From assembly GCF_000210895.1 (NCBI RefSeq), contig NC_015964.1:124001-188000 (forward strand): 64,000 bases of DNA. Direction: 5' to 3'. Shown here piece by piece: positions 40,577-51,713 of this stretch. How positions within the stretch are numbered: the first letter of the stretch is position 1; the number at the start of each line of letters is the position of its first letter. The stretch is from Haemophilus parainfluenzae T3T1. GTDB lineage: Bacteria; Pseudomonadota; Gammaproteobacteria; Enterobacterales; Pasteurellaceae. Made by a program: the position numbers and the translations under genes. The notes under the pieces are model-generated. The model ran no database searches. It was not told where the DNA came from and worked only from the letters and a program-made list of their open reading frames with translations.

Positions 40577-42175
40577 TTAATGTCTAAAATGACGCATTCC
40601 AGTTAATACCATCACCATATTATGTTCATCCGCTGCATCGATGACTTCTTGATCGCGCATTGAACCACCTGGATGGATAACACATTGAATCCCTACTTTC
40701 GCCGCCGCATCAATACCGTCACGGAATGGGAAGAACGCATCAGATGCCATCACACAACCGGCTACGGTTAAACCTTCATCCTGTGCCTTAATACCTGCAA
40801 TCTTCGCAGAATATACGCGGCTCATTTGGCCTGCACCAATGCCGATAGTTTGATTGTCTTTGGCATAAACAATAGCATTGGATTTCACAAATTTCGCTAC
40901 TTTCCAGCAGAATAATAAGTCTTTTAATTCTTGTTCAGTTGGTTGACGTTTACTTACCACTTTTAAATCATCCACGCCAACCATGCCTAAATCCGCATCT
41001 TGTACTAATAAACCGCCGTTTACACGTTTGAAATCTAGACGTTCAGAACGTGAAGTCCATTCACCACATTCAAGTAAACGAACATTTTTCTTACGTTTCA
41101 CCACTTCTTGCGCTTCAGCTGATACTTTCGGCGCAATAATCACTTCAACAAATTGGCGTTCTACAATTTCAGTCGCAGTTTTTTCGTCTAATTCACGGTT
41201 GAAAGCAATAATGCCGCCAAATGCAGAAGTTGGATCGGTTTGGTAAGCACGGTTATAAGCTTCTAAAATATCTTTACCTAAAGCCACACCACATGGATTA
41301 GCGTGTTTAACGATCACGCAAGCCGGCTCATCAAATTCTTTCACGCATTCAAGTGCTGCATCGGTGTCAGCAATATTATTGTAAGACAAGGCTTTACCTT
41401 GTAATTGATGAGCGGTGGCTACGCTCGCTTCTTTCACATTTAAATCAACGTAGAAAGCCGCATTTTGATGGGAATTCTCGCCGTAACGCATGGTTTGTTT
41501 GCGCACGAAGTTAAGGTTTAAAGTACGTGGGAATTGACCGCACTTCGCATTCGCGTCTTCTTCCTCTGCCACATGATACGGTTTCACCATTTGTCCAAAA
41601 TAGTTGGCAATCATAGAATCATATTGAGCGGTATGTTCAAATGCTTTAATCGCAAGGTCAAAACGAGTTTCAAGTGTTAGGCTGTTTTGGTGTTTATCCA
41701 TTTCAGCAAGAATGGCGTTGAAATCATGATTATTCACCACGATCGCCACATCTTTATGGTTTTTCGCTGCAGAACGCACCATGGTTGGCCCACCGATATC
41801 GATATTTTCTACCGCATCAGCCAAGGTGCAATCTGGTTTAGCCACGGTAGCTGCAAATGGATATAAATTCACAACGACCATATCAATGCCTTCAATGCCA
41901 TGTTGCTGCATGATAGCATCATCTGTACCACGGCGACCAAGAATCCCGCCATGCACTTTTGGATGCAAGGTTTTCACACGACCGTCCATCATTTCAGGGA
42001 ATCCCGTATAATCAGACACTTCAGTCACCGGCAAACCATGCTGCTCCAACAATTTTGCGGTACCGCCTGTGGAAAGTAGTTTTACACCTCGCTGTACTAA
42101 GCCTTGAGCAAATTCTACGATACCGGTTTTATCAGAAACACTCAGTAAAGCCTGACGAATTGGACGATCTGTCAT
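40577..42175 (-). CDS. purH: Bifunctional AICAR transformylase / IMP cyclohydrolase
   Basis: A 532-residue bifunctional enzyme that carries out the last two steps of IMP synthesis. The MGS-like IMPCH domain is at about 1-200 ([17 protein letters not shown]), and the transformylase domain contains NYGENSHQ-type sequence ([13 protein letters not shown]) and [17 protein letters not shown] precedes the ATG, and a perfect PurR box lies 49 bp upstream. It is cotranscribed with purD. Confidence 0.97.
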   Translation of the reverse strand: MTDRPIRQALLSVSDKTGIVEFAQGLVQRGVKLLSTGGTAKLLEQHGLPVTEVSDYTGFPEMMDGRVKTLHPKVHGGILGRRGTDDAIMQQHGIEGIDMVVVNLYPFAATVAKPDCTLADAVENIDIGGPTMVRSAAKNHKDVAIVVNNHDFNAILAEMDKHQNSLTLETRFDLAIKAFEHTAQYDSMIANYFGQMVKPYHVAEEEDANAKCGQFPRTLNLNFVRKQTMRYGENSHQNAAFYVDLNVKEASVATAHQLQGKALSYNNIADTDAALECVKEFDEPACVIVKHANPCGVALGKDILEAYNRAYQTDPTSAFGGIIAFNRELDEKTATEIVERQFVEVIIAPKVSAEAQEVVKRKKNVRLLECGEWTSRSERLDFKRVNGGLLVQDADLGMVGVDDLKVVSKRQPTEQELKDLLFCWKVAKFVKSNAIVYAKDNQTIGIGAGQMSRVYSAKIAGIKAQDEGLTVAGCVMASDAFFPFRDGIDAAAKVGIQCVIHPGGSMRDQEVIDAADEHNMVMVLTGMRHFRH

Positions 42176-42223
42176 TACATTTTCCTTTCATTAAATGGTT
42201 AAAAATAAGCGCGGGGAATTATA

Positions 42224-42239
42224 ACGCAAACGTTTGCGT
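42224..42239. promoter_or_regulatory. Perfect PurR operator upstream of purH
   Basis: ACGCAAACGTTTGCGT is the full 16-bp palindromic PurR consensus. It identifies purH-purD as a PurR-repressed unit and supports the related box before the NCS2 permease at 10.0 kb. Confidence 0.93.
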
Positions 42240-42302
42240 TTATGTAGAAAAAATTTTCCTGGTAAGCGCACTTCAAGGTTCGACTGCTTATTATTTAGGA
42301 GG

Positions 42303-42335
42303 TTTAAAAAATAAAAAAGCCCGCAAAATGCGGGC
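42303..42335 (-). terminator. doxX terminator
   Basis: GCCCGC/GCGGGC stem with a short loop and a long T run on the minus strand, 25 bp after the doxX stop. Confidence 0.92.
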
Positions 42336-42359
42336 AACCTAACAGTGTGAATAATGTGA

Positions 42360-42758
42360 TTAGCGTTTGCGGTTATCTAAAGAAAATGCACCGGCACCAG
42401 CAAACACAAAATAGAAGAACACGAGAGAGTAAAGTAAAGCAAGTTCACCACCGTTCGCGATTGGGAAGAATAAATTCCCTTTACCTGCAACGTGCATAAA
42501 GAAATACGCATAAGCCATTTGACCCGAAAGGATAAATGCCGCAGGGCGAACAAATAAACCTAAAATTAATAGGATTGAACCGACAATCTCGATTACTCCA
42601 CCGACAATCATCATTGGATCACCCACTGCGCCGTTACCGCCCGTCATTGAAATTGGGAATTCCCAGAATTTCGCTGTGCCGTGTAAGATAAACATATACG
42701 CAGCGATGATACGTAATAAAGCTAAAACATACGGAGAGTATTTTTCTAAATTTTTCAT
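42360..42758 (-). CDS. DoxX family membrane protein
   Basis: A 132-residue inner-membrane protein with four hydrophobic helices. The DoxX signature is clear: RIIAAYMFILHGTAKFWEFP, GVIEIVGSILLILGLFVRPAAFIL and MAYAYFFMHV. Members are linked to quinone/redox or thiol stress functions, but this branch is poorly characterised. TAGGA precedes the ATG. Confidence 0.88.
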   Translation of the reverse strand: MKNLEKYSPYVLALLRIIAAYMFILHGTAKFWEFPISMTGGNGAVGDPMMIVGGVIEIVGSILLILGLFVRPAAFILSGQMAYAYFFMHVAGKGNLFFPIANGGELALLYSLVFFYFVFAGAGAFSLDNRKR

Positions 42759-42868
42759 AAAGTTTTCCTAATAAAAAGTAATTTGAGAACGGGGTGTATA
42801 TTAATGATTAACTCAAAGCCAAACAATACCTCAAATCGAAAAGGACTTTTTACTATTAGGAAATAATT

Positions 42869-44638
42869 TTACGCTTTACTGATTTTCTCAATCCATTGTA
42901 AAAACTCAACGGGCGGCATGAATCCGTTAACACGACTTCCCTCAATTTCTTTTCCATCTCGGTTAAAGAACAAAATAGTCGGTAAACCTAACACTTTATA
43001 TTTTGCCATTAAAGCGCGGTTTTCTTCGGAGTTTTTTGTCATATCAACCTGAAGGAGCAGCATGTCACCAAAGGCTTTTTGGACACTAGGATCACTAAAT
43101 GTTTCTTTTTCAAACTCTTTACAAGCCACACACCAATCCGCATAAAGATCGAGCATCACAAGCGATTTGTTATTTTCTGACAGTGCTTGTTGCAATTCAG
43201 CTTCGCTTCCCACTTTCTTAAATTCAACATGAGAAACTGCCTTATTTTCGACCGCACTTGGTACTGAGCCTTCACCCCAAATCCAAGCTTGAAGCGGTTT
43301 AACACTAATCATAGCTGCCACTAAAAAGAAAATTCGGAATACCCAACCTGTGCCATTTTTTGGCATTTGGAAAGCAAACCAAATGAAAAATGCAGTACCC
43401 AGCATCGCCCATAATCTTGGTGTCCATTCATCCGGCAAAATACGAGAAATTAAGAATACTGGTAACGCGAGCATCACAAAGCCAAAGAGCTTTTTAACGG
43501 TTTCCATCCACATGCCTGATTTAGGCAGGATTTTATTCCCAAATAAAGTGATTAAAATCAGCGGTACGCCCATGCCCAACGCAAGCAAATAAAGCGTGAT
43601 CGCGCCAGTAAATAAATCCCCACTCTGCGCCACATAAAGCAATGCGCCAGAAAGCGGTGCTGACGTACAAGGCGAAGCCACAAGCCCTGCAATCATCCCC
43701 ATTAAGAACACGCCACCAAAGGCACCGGCTTTTTGCTGTTGGCTAAGTAAAGACAGTTTTGTTTGTAAGGAGCTTGGAAGCTGTAAGGTAAATACACCGA
43801 ACATCGACAATGCTAACAAAACAAAGATGATTGATAAGCCAATCATCACGTAAGGATGTTGCAACGCCACTTGGAATGGCAAACCAATTGCCGCCACAAT
43901 CAAGCCTAGCAAGGTATAAGTCAGTGCCATCCCCTGCACATATACAAAACTTAATGCGAAAGCGCGCCACATATTAGGGCGTTGATTTTGACCAATCACG
44001 ATCGCTGAAAGCAACGGCAGCATTGGCAACACACAAGGGGTAAAAGCCAAACCTAAGCCCAATAAGAAAAAGCCAAATACGGCATATTTACTGTTAAATA
44101 AACTTTCCGCTAAACGGTCTTGCTCAGCTTTAGGTTGTGCTGAAAGTGCGGTCGATTTTTCCGATGTTTTTTCAGTATTAGCGACCTGTGCGATAGGTAA
44201 ATCGGCTACTTTGATTTCTTTCACTTCAGGGGGATAACAAAAGCCCGATGTACAACCTTGGTAAGCAATTTCAACCACATCTTCTGCTTTTAATGGTGGG
44301 TGATTTACTTTAAAAATAGCTTGCACAGGCTTTTTGAAAATCTTCATTAAGCCAAAATAAGGATCGTTATAATCTTCAGGGGAAATAGAAAATATCGGCA
44401 CATCAAATGATGAGGTTTCCGCTTGGTTGAGATTCACGGAAATTTTCTCTTGATAGAGATAATACCCTTCTGCTATCGACCAATTGACGATCACATTTTC
44501 TTGATTCTCGCTTTTCGCAGCTGAAAATTGAAAAGCGTCATCCACAGGTAAGAAAGCCGGTTTCTTATCAAAAAGACCGGCTTGAGTGGAAAGTGCGGTA
44601 AAAATAAAAAATAAAAAAAGAAGAATTCGCTTCATCAT
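42869..44638 (-). CDS. dsbD: Thiol:disulfide interchange protein DsbD
   Basis: A 589-residue inner-membrane electron carrier that passes reducing power from cytoplasmic thioredoxin to periplasmic DsbC and cytochrome c assembly. In order it has a signal peptide (MMKRILLFLFFIFTALSTQA), a periplasmic alpha domain with CTSGFCYPPE, eight membrane helices with conserved cysteines (FTPCVLPM, ASPCTSAP), and a thioredoxin-like gamma domain with DWCVACKEF near residue 500. An uptake sequence encodes part of the signal peptide (TALST). It is divergent from arcA. Confidence 0.95.
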   Translation of the reverse strand: MMKRILLFLFFIFTALSTQAGLFDKKPAFLPVDDAFQFSAAKSENQENVIVNWSIAEGYYLYQEKISVNLNQAETSSFDVPIFSISPEDYNDPYFGLMKIFKKPVQAIFKVNHPPLKAEDVVEIAYQGCTSGFCYPPEVKEIKVADLPIAQVANTEKTSEKSTALSAQPKAEQDRLAESLFNSKYAVFGFFLLGLGLAFTPCVLPMLPLLSAIVIGQNQRPNMWRAFALSFVYVQGMALTYTLLGLIVAAIGLPFQVALQHPYVMIGLSIIFVLLALSMFGVFTLQLPSSLQTKLSLLSQQQKAGAFGGVFLMGMIAGLVASPCTSAPLSGALLYVAQSGDLFTGAITLYLLALGMGVPLILITLFGNKILPKSGMWMETVKKLFGFVMLALPVFLISRILPDEWTPRLWAMLGTAFFIWFAFQMPKNGTGWVFRIFFLVAAMISVKPLQAWIWGEGSVPSAVENKAVSHVEFKKVGSEAELQQALSENNKSLVMLDLYADWCVACKEFEKETFSDPSVQKAFGDMLLLQVDMTKNSEENRALMAKYKVLGLPTILFFNRDGKEIEGSRVNGFMPPVEFLQWIEKISKA

Positions 44639-44815
44639 AAAGTTCCAACTATTGTTCCTACTAAAATTCTAGCATAGATGAGCGGAATGTTAATAATTTA
44701 TGACTTAGATCATAAAATTAAATGTAATTTAAAAAAAAGACTGCACATTTCTGTTGTTACAGCAATGTTACAATTATAGAATATGCCCATAACGAAGTAT
44801 AACAAGGAGCAATGA

Positions 44816-45529
44816 ATGGCTACCCCAAAAATTCTCATCGTGGAAGATGAAGCGGTAACCCGTAATACGTTAAGAGGAATTTTTGAAGCTGAGGGCTATG
44901 AGGTATTACAAGCACAAGATGGTGCGGAAATGTATCGTCAGTTAAACTCAGAAACGGTCAATCTCATCGTATTAGATATCAACTTACCTGGTAAAAATGG
45001 TTTATTACTGGGGCGTGAATTACGTGAGAAAGCTGCAATTCCATTAATCTTCCTCACGGGACGAGATAACGAGGTCGATAAAATTTTAGGCTTGGAAATT
45101 GGGGCAGATGATTATCTCACTAAGCCATTTAACCCAAGAGAGCTCACCATTCGTGCGAGAAATTTATTACATCGTACCATGACACTAAATGGCAAAGAAC
45201 CCCATTTACAACGTGAGAACTATCGTTTTAATGGGTGGACGCTGGATTTAAATAGCCACAATTTAATCACACCTGAAGGCGTTGAATTTAAACTGCCTCG
45301 TAGTGAATTCCGTGCCATGTTGCATTTCTGCGAAAACCCTGGCAAATTGCAAACTCGTGAAGAATTATTGCTAAAAATGACAGGACGTGAATTAAAACCA
45401 CAAGATCGTACTGTGGATGTGACAATTCGTCGCATTCGCAAACATTTTGAAGATCATCCTAATACCCCAGAAATCATTGCTACCGTGCATGGTGAAGGCT
45501 ATCGTTTCTGTGGTGAATTAGAAGAATAA
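44816..45529 (+). CDS. arcA: Aerobic respiration response regulator ArcA
   Basis: A 237-residue OmpR-family regulator for redox control. The receiver domain carries acidic residues near 10-12, phospho-acceptor Asp54 (LDINLPGK), Thr81 and Lys103, and the C-terminal winged-helix domain contains [12 protein letters not shown]. The length equals that of the E. coli protein. The sensor kinase arcB is not in the window. It is divergent from dsbD and AAGGAG precedes the ATG. Confidence 0.95.
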   Translation: MATPKILIVEDEAVTRNTLRGIFEAEGYEVLQAQDGAEMYRQLNSETVNLIVLDINLPGKNGLLLGRELREKAAIPLIFLTGRDNEVDKILGLEIGADDYLTKPFNPRELTIRARNLLHRTMTLNGKEPHLQRENYRFNGWTLDLNSHNLITPEGVEFKLPRSEFRAMLHFCENPGKLQTREELLLKMTGRELKPQDRTVDVTIRRIRKHFEDHPNTPEIIATVHGEGYRFCGELEE

Positions 45530-45545
45530 TCTATCATTTAGTAAT

Positions 45546-45578
45546 AAAAGGCTGAGTCAAATCAGCCTTTTGTTTTTT
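45546..45578 (+). terminator. arcA terminator
   Basis: AAAAGGCTGA/TCAGCCTTTT stem with a 6-nt loop followed by GTTTTTT. Confidence 0.9.
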
Positions 45579-45641
45579 GCTATCCACGGCGAGATTCGGT
45601 AAAATCAACACCAATTTAAGATTAATGAACAACGGATAATA

Positions 45642-46124
45642 ATGACCAAGAAGAAAGTCAAAGTCGGCTCCAATACCATTGCGTTAAATAAACGAGCTCG
45701 ACACGAATATTTTATTGAAGATGAAATTGAAGCCGGTCTTGAATTACAAGGTTGGGAAGTGAAATCAATGCGCGCAGGTAAAGCCAATATCAGCGACAGC
45801 TATATCATTTTTAAAAACGGGGAAGCCTATTTATTTGGTGCGACCATTCAACCATTAAGCTTGGCTTCTACTCACGTGGTTTGCGATCCGACGCGTACAC
45901 GTAAGCTTTTATTGAATAAACGTGAACTGGATAATCTTTTCGGTAAATCAAGCCGTGATGGTTTTACCATTGTTGCCCTTTCTCTTTATTGGAAAGGCCC
46001 TTGGGCAAAGATCAAAATCGGCCTTGCGAAAGGTAAAAAACAACATGATAAACGTGATGATATTAAAGAGCGTGAATGGAAAGTGGCGAAAGAGCGTATT
46101 ATGAAAAACGCGCACCGTGGATAA
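45642..46124 (+). CDS. smpB: SsrA-binding protein SmpB
   Basis: A 160-residue RNA-binding protein that brings tmRNA to stalled ribosomes. [29 protein letters not shown] and KWKGPW-type sequence ([19 protein letters not shown]) are characteristic, and the C-terminal basic tail ([16 protein letters not shown]) is present. CGGATAA precedes the ATG. The tmRNA gene is not in the window. Confidence 0.96.
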   Translation: MTKKKVKVGSNTIALNKRARHEYFIEDEIEAGLELQGWEVKSMRAGKANISDSYIIFKNGEAYLFGATIQPLSLASTHVVCDPTRTRKLLLNKRELDNLFGKSSRDGFTIVALSLYWKGPWAKIKIGLAKGKKQHDKRDDIKEREWKVAKERIMKNAHRG

Positions 46125-46142
46125 CTCCCCCTCCAAACAGAC

Positions 46143-46174
46143 AAAATGCCTTTCAACCGAAAGGCATTTTTCTT
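46143..46174 (+). terminator. smpB terminator
   Basis: AAAATGCCTTT/AAAGGCATTTT stem with a 6-nt loop and T-rich tail. It isolates smpB from the ribosomal-protein pair. Confidence 0.9.
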
Positions 46175-46215
46175 TTTCTCAATATGAAAAAAATTCTCAT
46201 GGTTATGAATAAAAT

Positions 46216-46248
46216 TATATTGATAATCATTCTCTTTTGAATTAGTAT
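46216..46248 (+). promoter_or_regulatory. Fur-like box overlapping the rpmE2-rpmJ2 promoter
   Basis: The 19-mer at 46216-46234 matches the Fur consensus (GATAATGAT-A-ATCATTATC) at 16 of 19 positions. The -35 (TTGATA, 46220-46225) lies inside it, and the -10 (TAGTAT, 46243-46248) follows after a 17-nt spacer. The downstream genes encode zinc-free ribosomal proteins, which in other bacteria are controlled by Zur. Either a Fur-family repressor of different specificity or Fur itself could bind here. Confidence 0.65.
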
Positions 46249-46284
46249 CTTCGCCCAATTCTTTTCGTTATATAAGGAGCTCTA

Positions 46285-46551
46285 ATGAAAAAAGGCATTC
46301 ACCCTGAAAATTATCGTACCGTTTTATTTTATGATTCCAACGCGAAACAAGGCTTTCTGATCCGTTCTTGTGCTAAAACTAACAACACCATGAAATGGGA
46401 AGATGGTAATGAATACCCTGTATTTATGTGTGATACTTCATCTGCTTCCCACCCGTTTTATACTGGTAAAACTCGTCAAATTGGTAACGAAGGTCGTGCA
46501 AGTGAATTTGCAAGCCGTTACGGTAAATTTGGCGCATTTAAATCAAAATAG
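46285..46551 (+). CDS. rpmE2: Ribosomal protein L31 type B (zinc-free)
   Basis: An 88-residue L31 paralogue, longer than the zinc-binding form. It opens [21 protein letters not shown] and lacks the CxxC pairs of type A (only C29 and C49 are present). Such paralogues replace the zinc-binding form under zinc limitation and spare zinc. AAGGAG precedes the ATG. It heads a two-gene unit with the L36 paralogue. Confidence 0.95.
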   Translation: MKKGIHPENYRTVLFYDSNAKQGFLIRSCAKTNNTMKWEDGNEYPVFMCDTSSASHPFYTGKTRQIGNEGRASEFASRYGKFGAFKSK

Positions 46552-46560
46552 GAATATTCA

Positions 46561-46698
46561 ATGAAAGTATTATCTTCACTCAAAAGTGCAAAAAACCGTC
46601 CTGGCTGCAAAATTGTTCGTCGCCACGGTGTCGTTTATGTCATTTCGAAAACCAACCCTCGCTTTAAAGCGCGTCAAGGTGGGAAAAAGAAAGGTTAA
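46561..46698 (+). CDS. rpmJ2: Ribosomal protein L36 type B (zinc-free)
   Basis: A 45-residue protein beginning [20 protein letters not shown] and ending [12 protein letters not shown]. It has a single cysteine (C16), whereas zinc-binding L36 has three cysteines and a histidine. Only 9 bp separate it from rpmE2, and it shares the Fur-boxed promoter. It is very basic, as expected for a ribosomal protein. Confidence 0.95.
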   Translation: MKVLSSLKSAKNRPGCKIVRRHGVVYVISKTNPRFKARQGGKKKG

Positions 46699-46704
46699 CC
46701 CCAA

Positions 46705-46739
46705 TAAAAAAAGAGCGGTCAAATTTCCGCTCTTTTTTT
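46705..46739. terminator. Bidirectional terminator between rpmJ2 and obgE
   Basis: AAAAAGAGCGG/CCGCTCTTTTT stem with a T run on each side between convergent genes. Confidence 0.92.
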
Positions 46740-46749
46740 CATTTAGGCA

Positions 46750-47949
<1,200 letters not shown>

Positions 47950-48867
47950 TTACTTTGATTGCGGTAATAACTTATGTCCGATTGCCGACAAAATTGCTCC
48001 GCATACTACAACAAACGCCCCGATATAGCTAATCATATTTAATTCTGGCGCAGCAAAATTATCAGGGCTCGCATAATGCGCAAGATGAGCAAAGAAAATG
48101 GTAAATAGCGGTACCAAGGTAATCACAACGCTTACTTTAGAAACTTCCCAACGATTAAGGGCTTCAGCATAAGCGCCATAACCAAATAAGGTATTTAAAC
48201 AACAATAAACCAAACAACCAAACGCTAACGGGCTGAGTTCTCTCACTTGTGAAAATTCAGCAATAGGCGTAAATACCAAAAGACAACCAAAATAAATCAT
48301 TAATAAAATTTGTGGTGAACTAAAACGACGAAGCATTAATTTCTGTGCCATACCATAAGCCACCCAAATTAACGAGCCAGCCAGACTTAATAATACGCCT
48401 GTTAAATAGCGACTTTCTCCTTGAAACCCATCTAGCTTATCATTGAAGAAAAGCACTAACCCTACAAGTAATAAGACTAAACCTATTTTTTGGTGTAATC
48501 CGAGCTTTTCTTTAAAGACAAAAAGACCACAAATCAACATGCCAAAAGAGGAAAAGTGAATAAAAATTTGAGCCGAAGAAGGATCGATAAACTTAAGTGA
48601 GCTATTAAATAAGAAGAAGTTACCAGACAACCCTATGACACCAATGACTACCAACCAAATAAATTGACCACCTTTCAAAAATTGTGGCAATTTTTTCTTA
48701 TAGGCAAGCAAAATAAAGAGTGCTAAAAATGCCACAATAAAGCGATACCACACGATCGTTTGTGGTGTCATCACGGATAAAACCTGTTTTAACGCAATGG
48801 GTAAAGATCCCCATGCCATCGCTGTAATTAAAGCAAATAGAAATCCTAAAAGAGGTTGTTGTTTCAT
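47950..48867 (-). CDS. EamA/DMT-family transporter
   Basis: A 305-residue inner-membrane protein with ten helices in two EamA repeats (about 1-145 and 155-300), the drug/metabolite transporter design. The end of the second repeat, WEVSKVSVVITLVPLFTIFFA, is typical. It lies between obgE and rpmA, where I recall a similar gene in H. influenzae Rd. Substrate unknown. Confidence 0.88.
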   Translation of the reverse strand: MKQQPLLGFLFALITAMAWGSLPIALKQVLSVMTPQTIVWYRFIVAFLALFILLAYKKKLPQFLKGGQFIWLVVIGVIGLSGNFFLFNSSLKFIDPSSAQIFIHFSSFGMLICGLFVFKEKLGLHQKIGLVLLLVGLVLFFNDKLDGFQGESRYLTGVLLSLAGSLIWVAYGMAQKLMLRRFSSPQILLMIYFGCLLVFTPIAEFSQVRELSPLAFGCLVYCCLNTLFGYGAYAEALNRWEVSKVSVVITLVPLFTIFFAHLAHYASPDNFAAPELNMISYIGAFVVVCGAILSAIGHKLLPQSK

Positions 48868-49005
48868 GATGTCTTCCTTTATTTGGCTAAAGCACAGTTA
48901 GGAATTCAGGTAAATTTCATTCTAAGAAATATTGAAGAGAATGAATGACAGTGCCAAGATAACAGATTTGATTAATGATTGTAAATCACAGGTAAGAAAA
49001 CAAAG

Positions 49006-49036
49006 AAAACGCCCCACAGATAATGCGGGGCGTTTA
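49006..49036 (-). terminator. rpmA terminator
   Basis: AAACGCCCC/GGGGCGTTT 9-bp stem with an 11-nt loop, followed on the minus strand by TTCTTTGTTTTC. Confidence 0.85.
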
Positions 49037-49053
49037 TCAAATCAGATGTAAAA

Positions 49054-49311
49054 TTATTCAGTTACAATACTTACGTATTTACGGCTTTTCTCGCCTTTAA
49101 CTTCAAATTTTACTTTACCGTCAGCGGTAGCAAATAAGGTGTGGTCACGACCCATACCTACGTTGTTACCTGCGTGGAATTTAGTACCACGTTGACGTAC
49201 AATGATGCTACCTGCTAATACAGATTCGCCACCGAAACGTTTAACACCAAGGCGTTTAGCTTCAGAATCACGACCGTTACGAGTTGAACCACCAGCTTTT
49301 TTAGTTGCCAT
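49054..49311 (-). CDS. rpmA: Ribosomal protein L27
   Basis: An 85-residue protein. [29 protein letters not shown] is the family N-terminus that reaches the peptidyl-transferase centre. GAGGAG precedes the ATG. It is 20 bp downstream of rplU, and the pair forms the conserved L21-L27 operon. Confidence 0.97.
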
Positions 49312-49331
49312 CTACTTGATCTCCTCTGAAA

Positions 49332-49643
49332 TTATGCTTGAATCCCAGTGATTTTCACTTCTGTGAACCACTGACGATGACCTTGTTGTTTACGGCTGTG
49401 TTTACGACGACGGAACTTAACGATTTTAACTTTATCGCCACGACCTTGTGCCACAACTTCAGCCACTACTTTCGCGCCAGCTACTACTGGTGCACCAATT
49501 TTAACATCTTCACCATTAACGACCATCAACACTGAGTCGAACTCAACTGTTGCGCCAGTTGCAAGTTCAAGTTTTTCTAAACGAACTACTTGACCTTCGC
49601 TCACACGGTGTTGTTTACCGCCACTTTGGAAAACTGCGTACAT
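49332..49643 (-). CDS. rplU: Ribosomal protein L21
   Basis: A 103-residue protein with the L21 signature [26 protein letters not shown] and a basic C-terminal stretch ([19 protein letters not shown]). GGAG precedes the ATG. It is divergent from ispB. The 224-bp spacer upstream contains an uptake sequence and no identified leader. Confidence 0.97.
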   Translation of the reverse strand: MYAVFQSGGKQHRVSEGQVVRLEKLELATGATVEFDSVLMVVNGEDVKIGAPVVAGAKVVAEVVAQGRGDKVKIVKFRRRKHSRKQQGHRQWFTEVKITGIQA

Positions 49644-49867
49644 AAATACTCCGCTATAAATTGTGCTTCTCCGTTACTATTTTCGGTCCGCACTTCAAAA
49701 TTCATATAAATAGGTCGCAAATTCTACGGAAAAAACAACTCGATCGCAAGCACTTATTTGCAATAAAATAAAAAAAAGCGCTTTTCCTCGAGTTTAATTT
49801 CAGAAACCCTGAAAAATCGGGTAAAATTCACCGCACTTTTCTTTTATATACACAACCATCGAACCAA

Positions 49868-50863
49868 ATGAAGATGAACAAACAAGATTTAATGGATATG
49901 CATGCCATCCAAGCATTAACAGATGCGGATATGCAGAAAGTCAACCAAGCCATTTTAGCACAAATTAACTCCGATGTGCCGATGGTTAATCAGCTTGGTT
50001 TTTATATTGTACAAGGTGGCGGAAAACGTATTCGACCACTTATTGCGGTTTTAGCGGCGCGTGCATTAGGTTACGAAAGCGATAAAGTAGCCACTTGTGC
50101 AACCTTTGTAGAATTTATTCATACTGCTTCCTTATTACATGATGATGTGGTGGATGAATCGGATATGCGTCGTGGTCGAGCAACAGCAAACTCTGCCTTT
50201 GGCAATGCCGCTAGCGTATTAGTGGGCGACTTCATTTATACTCGTGCATTCCAATTAGTGGCGCAGTTACAATCATTAGATATTCTTCGCATTATGGCGG
50301 ACGCCACCAACGTATTGGCTGAAGGTGAAGTTCAACAATTGATGAACGTGAACGATCCCGATACCACGGAAGAAAGCTATATGCGTGTGATTTATAGTAA
50401 AACAGCACGCTTATTTGAAGTAGCGGCACAATCTGTTGCAATTGTTGCGGGTGCTGAAAAATCAATTGAAACCGCATTTCAAGAATATGGTCGCTATCTT
50501 GGTACCGCATTCCAATTAGTGGATGACGTGCTAGATTACAGCGCTAATGCAGCTGCATTAGGTAAAAATGTGGGTGACGACCTCGCTGAAGGTAAACCTA
50601 CTCTTCCTTTATTACACGCAATGCGTCACGGTAATCCACAACAAGCCGCGCTTATTCGCGAAGCCATTGAACAAGGCGGAAAACGTGATGCGATCGATGA
50701 AGTACTTGCGATTATGGCTGAACATAAATCCCTTGATTACGCGATGGATCGTGCGAAACAAGAAGCCCAAAAGGCCGTTGATGCGATTCAGATTTTGCCG
50801 GAAAGTGAATATAAACAAGCGTTAATTTCTCTAGCTTATTTATCTGTTTCTAGGAGCTATTAA
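49868..50863 (+). CDS. ispB: Octaprenyl diphosphate synthase
   Basis: A 331-residue trans-prenyltransferase that makes the octaprenyl side chain of ubiquinone and menaquinone. Both aspartate-rich motifs are intact: DDVVDESD near 97 and DDVLDYSA near 220. GGGKRIRPLIAVLAARAL is the family N-terminal block. Its TAA is followed immediately by the ATG of an orphan gene, and a ribosome site (TAGGAGC) for that next gene lies inside its 3' end. Confidence 0.95.
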   Translation: MKMNKQDLMDMHAIQALTDADMQKVNQAILAQINSDVPMVNQLGFYIVQGGGKRIRPLIAVLAARALGYESDKVATCATFVEFIHTASLLHDDVVDESDMRRGRATANSAFGNAASVLVGDFIYTRAFQLVAQLQSLDILRIMADATNVLAEGEVQQLMNVNDPDTTEESYMRVIYSKTARLFEVAAQSVAIVAGAEKSIETAFQEYGRYLGTAFQLVDDVLDYSANAAALGKNVGDDLAEGKPTLPLLHAMRHGNPQQAALIREAIEQGGKRDAIDEVLAIMAEHKSLDYAMDRAKQEAQKAVDAIQILPESEYKQALISLAYLSVSRSY

Positions 50864-51331
50864 ATGGAGCTTAAATGGATTACAGATAATTTATTTCCCA
50901 ATTTTGTTCAAAATCTATCAATAATTGCAAGTATACTGGGAACGGTTATAACATTTTGTGTGTGGCTTAAAACGAATAAGCTATATAAACTGTATAATGA
51001 AAAAAGTTCTAACTTTTACATTACAGATCAGATTTCTCAAGCGTATGAGGAATACACTAATGTGATTACTATAAAGAGTGATTTTGAGGAACGAAAGTTA
51101 GATGTATGGAGGCTAATAAAAAAGATTAACGGAATTGTTATTACTTACGAATATCCAACAACATCAATTGGCAAACATGTCGGTACATTTAAATCTGATA
51201 CAGAGATGTTTATTAATCTTTCAAAGGATAATTTAACATATGATAATGCTTGGAGTTATTACGATTATTTAGCAAATCTGTATCAAGCATTAAGAAATAT
51301 ACAAGCGTTAAACGCGAGAAAAACCGCATAA
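50864..51331 (+). CDS. Orphan membrane-anchored protein in the ispB-queH cluster
   Basis: A 155-residue protein of no family that I recognise. Residues about 18-36 (LSIIASILGTVITFCVWL) form one membrane helix, and the rest is a soluble, charged, helical domain (AYEEYTNVITIKSDFEERKL and onward). The gene is more AT-rich than ispB and queH. Its ATG touches the ispB stop and uses the ribosome site inside ispB. The layout suggests that it was inserted exactly between two coupled genes. Function unknown; an envelope-linked or defence role is only a guess. Confidence 0.85.
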   Translation: MELKWITDNLFPNFVQNLSIIASILGTVITFCVWLKTNKLYKLYNEKSSNFYITDQISQAYEEYTNVITIKSDFEERKLDVWRLIKKINGIVITYEYPTTSIGKHVGTFKSDTEMFINLSKDNLTYDNAWSYYDYLANLYQALRNIQALNARKTA

Positions 51332-51350
51332 TTACTAAAGAGATGTTTAT

Positions 51351-51713
51351 ATGACTGCAAACGAAATTTCTATTATTAATGAATTACTAAAAAAGTCAGT
51401 AGAAGATATTGTTACGTGGAATATGGTAGTTCCACCAAGAATTTTATCTGAGACTACTGAGTTCACTATAATCTCATGTTATATAGCTTCTGGTCTAAAT
51501 AACAATTCAGGAAAGTTATATCTATTTAAATATAGAGTACCTGAGTACTTAGGTGAATATGATAAGTTTTTCAACTTAGAAAAGGTTGGATTAGCTCTTA
51601 TTAATAATGATCAAATAACTTGGCAAAATATAAATGATTCAATTCCTGCTCATAGCTTATATGAATATGTCAGTAATAAATATTCTGGGATACAAAATAT
51701 CTTTAACGTATGA
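51351..51713 (+). CDS. Orphan soluble protein in the ispB-queH cluster
   Basis: A 120-residue protein with no family that I recognise and no membrane segment. It is AT-rich like its partner, which lies 19 bp upstream. Its TGA overlaps the queH ATG as ATGA (51710-51713), so queH translation is coupled to it. The pair is probably one functional unit, with a membrane-anchored protein first and a soluble one second. Nothing in the sequence shows a catalytic site. Confidence 0.8.
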   Translation: MTANEISIINELLKKSVEDIVTWNMVVPPRILSETTEFTIISCYIASGLNNNSGKLYLFKYRVPEYLGEYDKFFNLEKVGLALINNDQITWQNINDSIPAHSLYEYVSNKYSGIQNIFNV

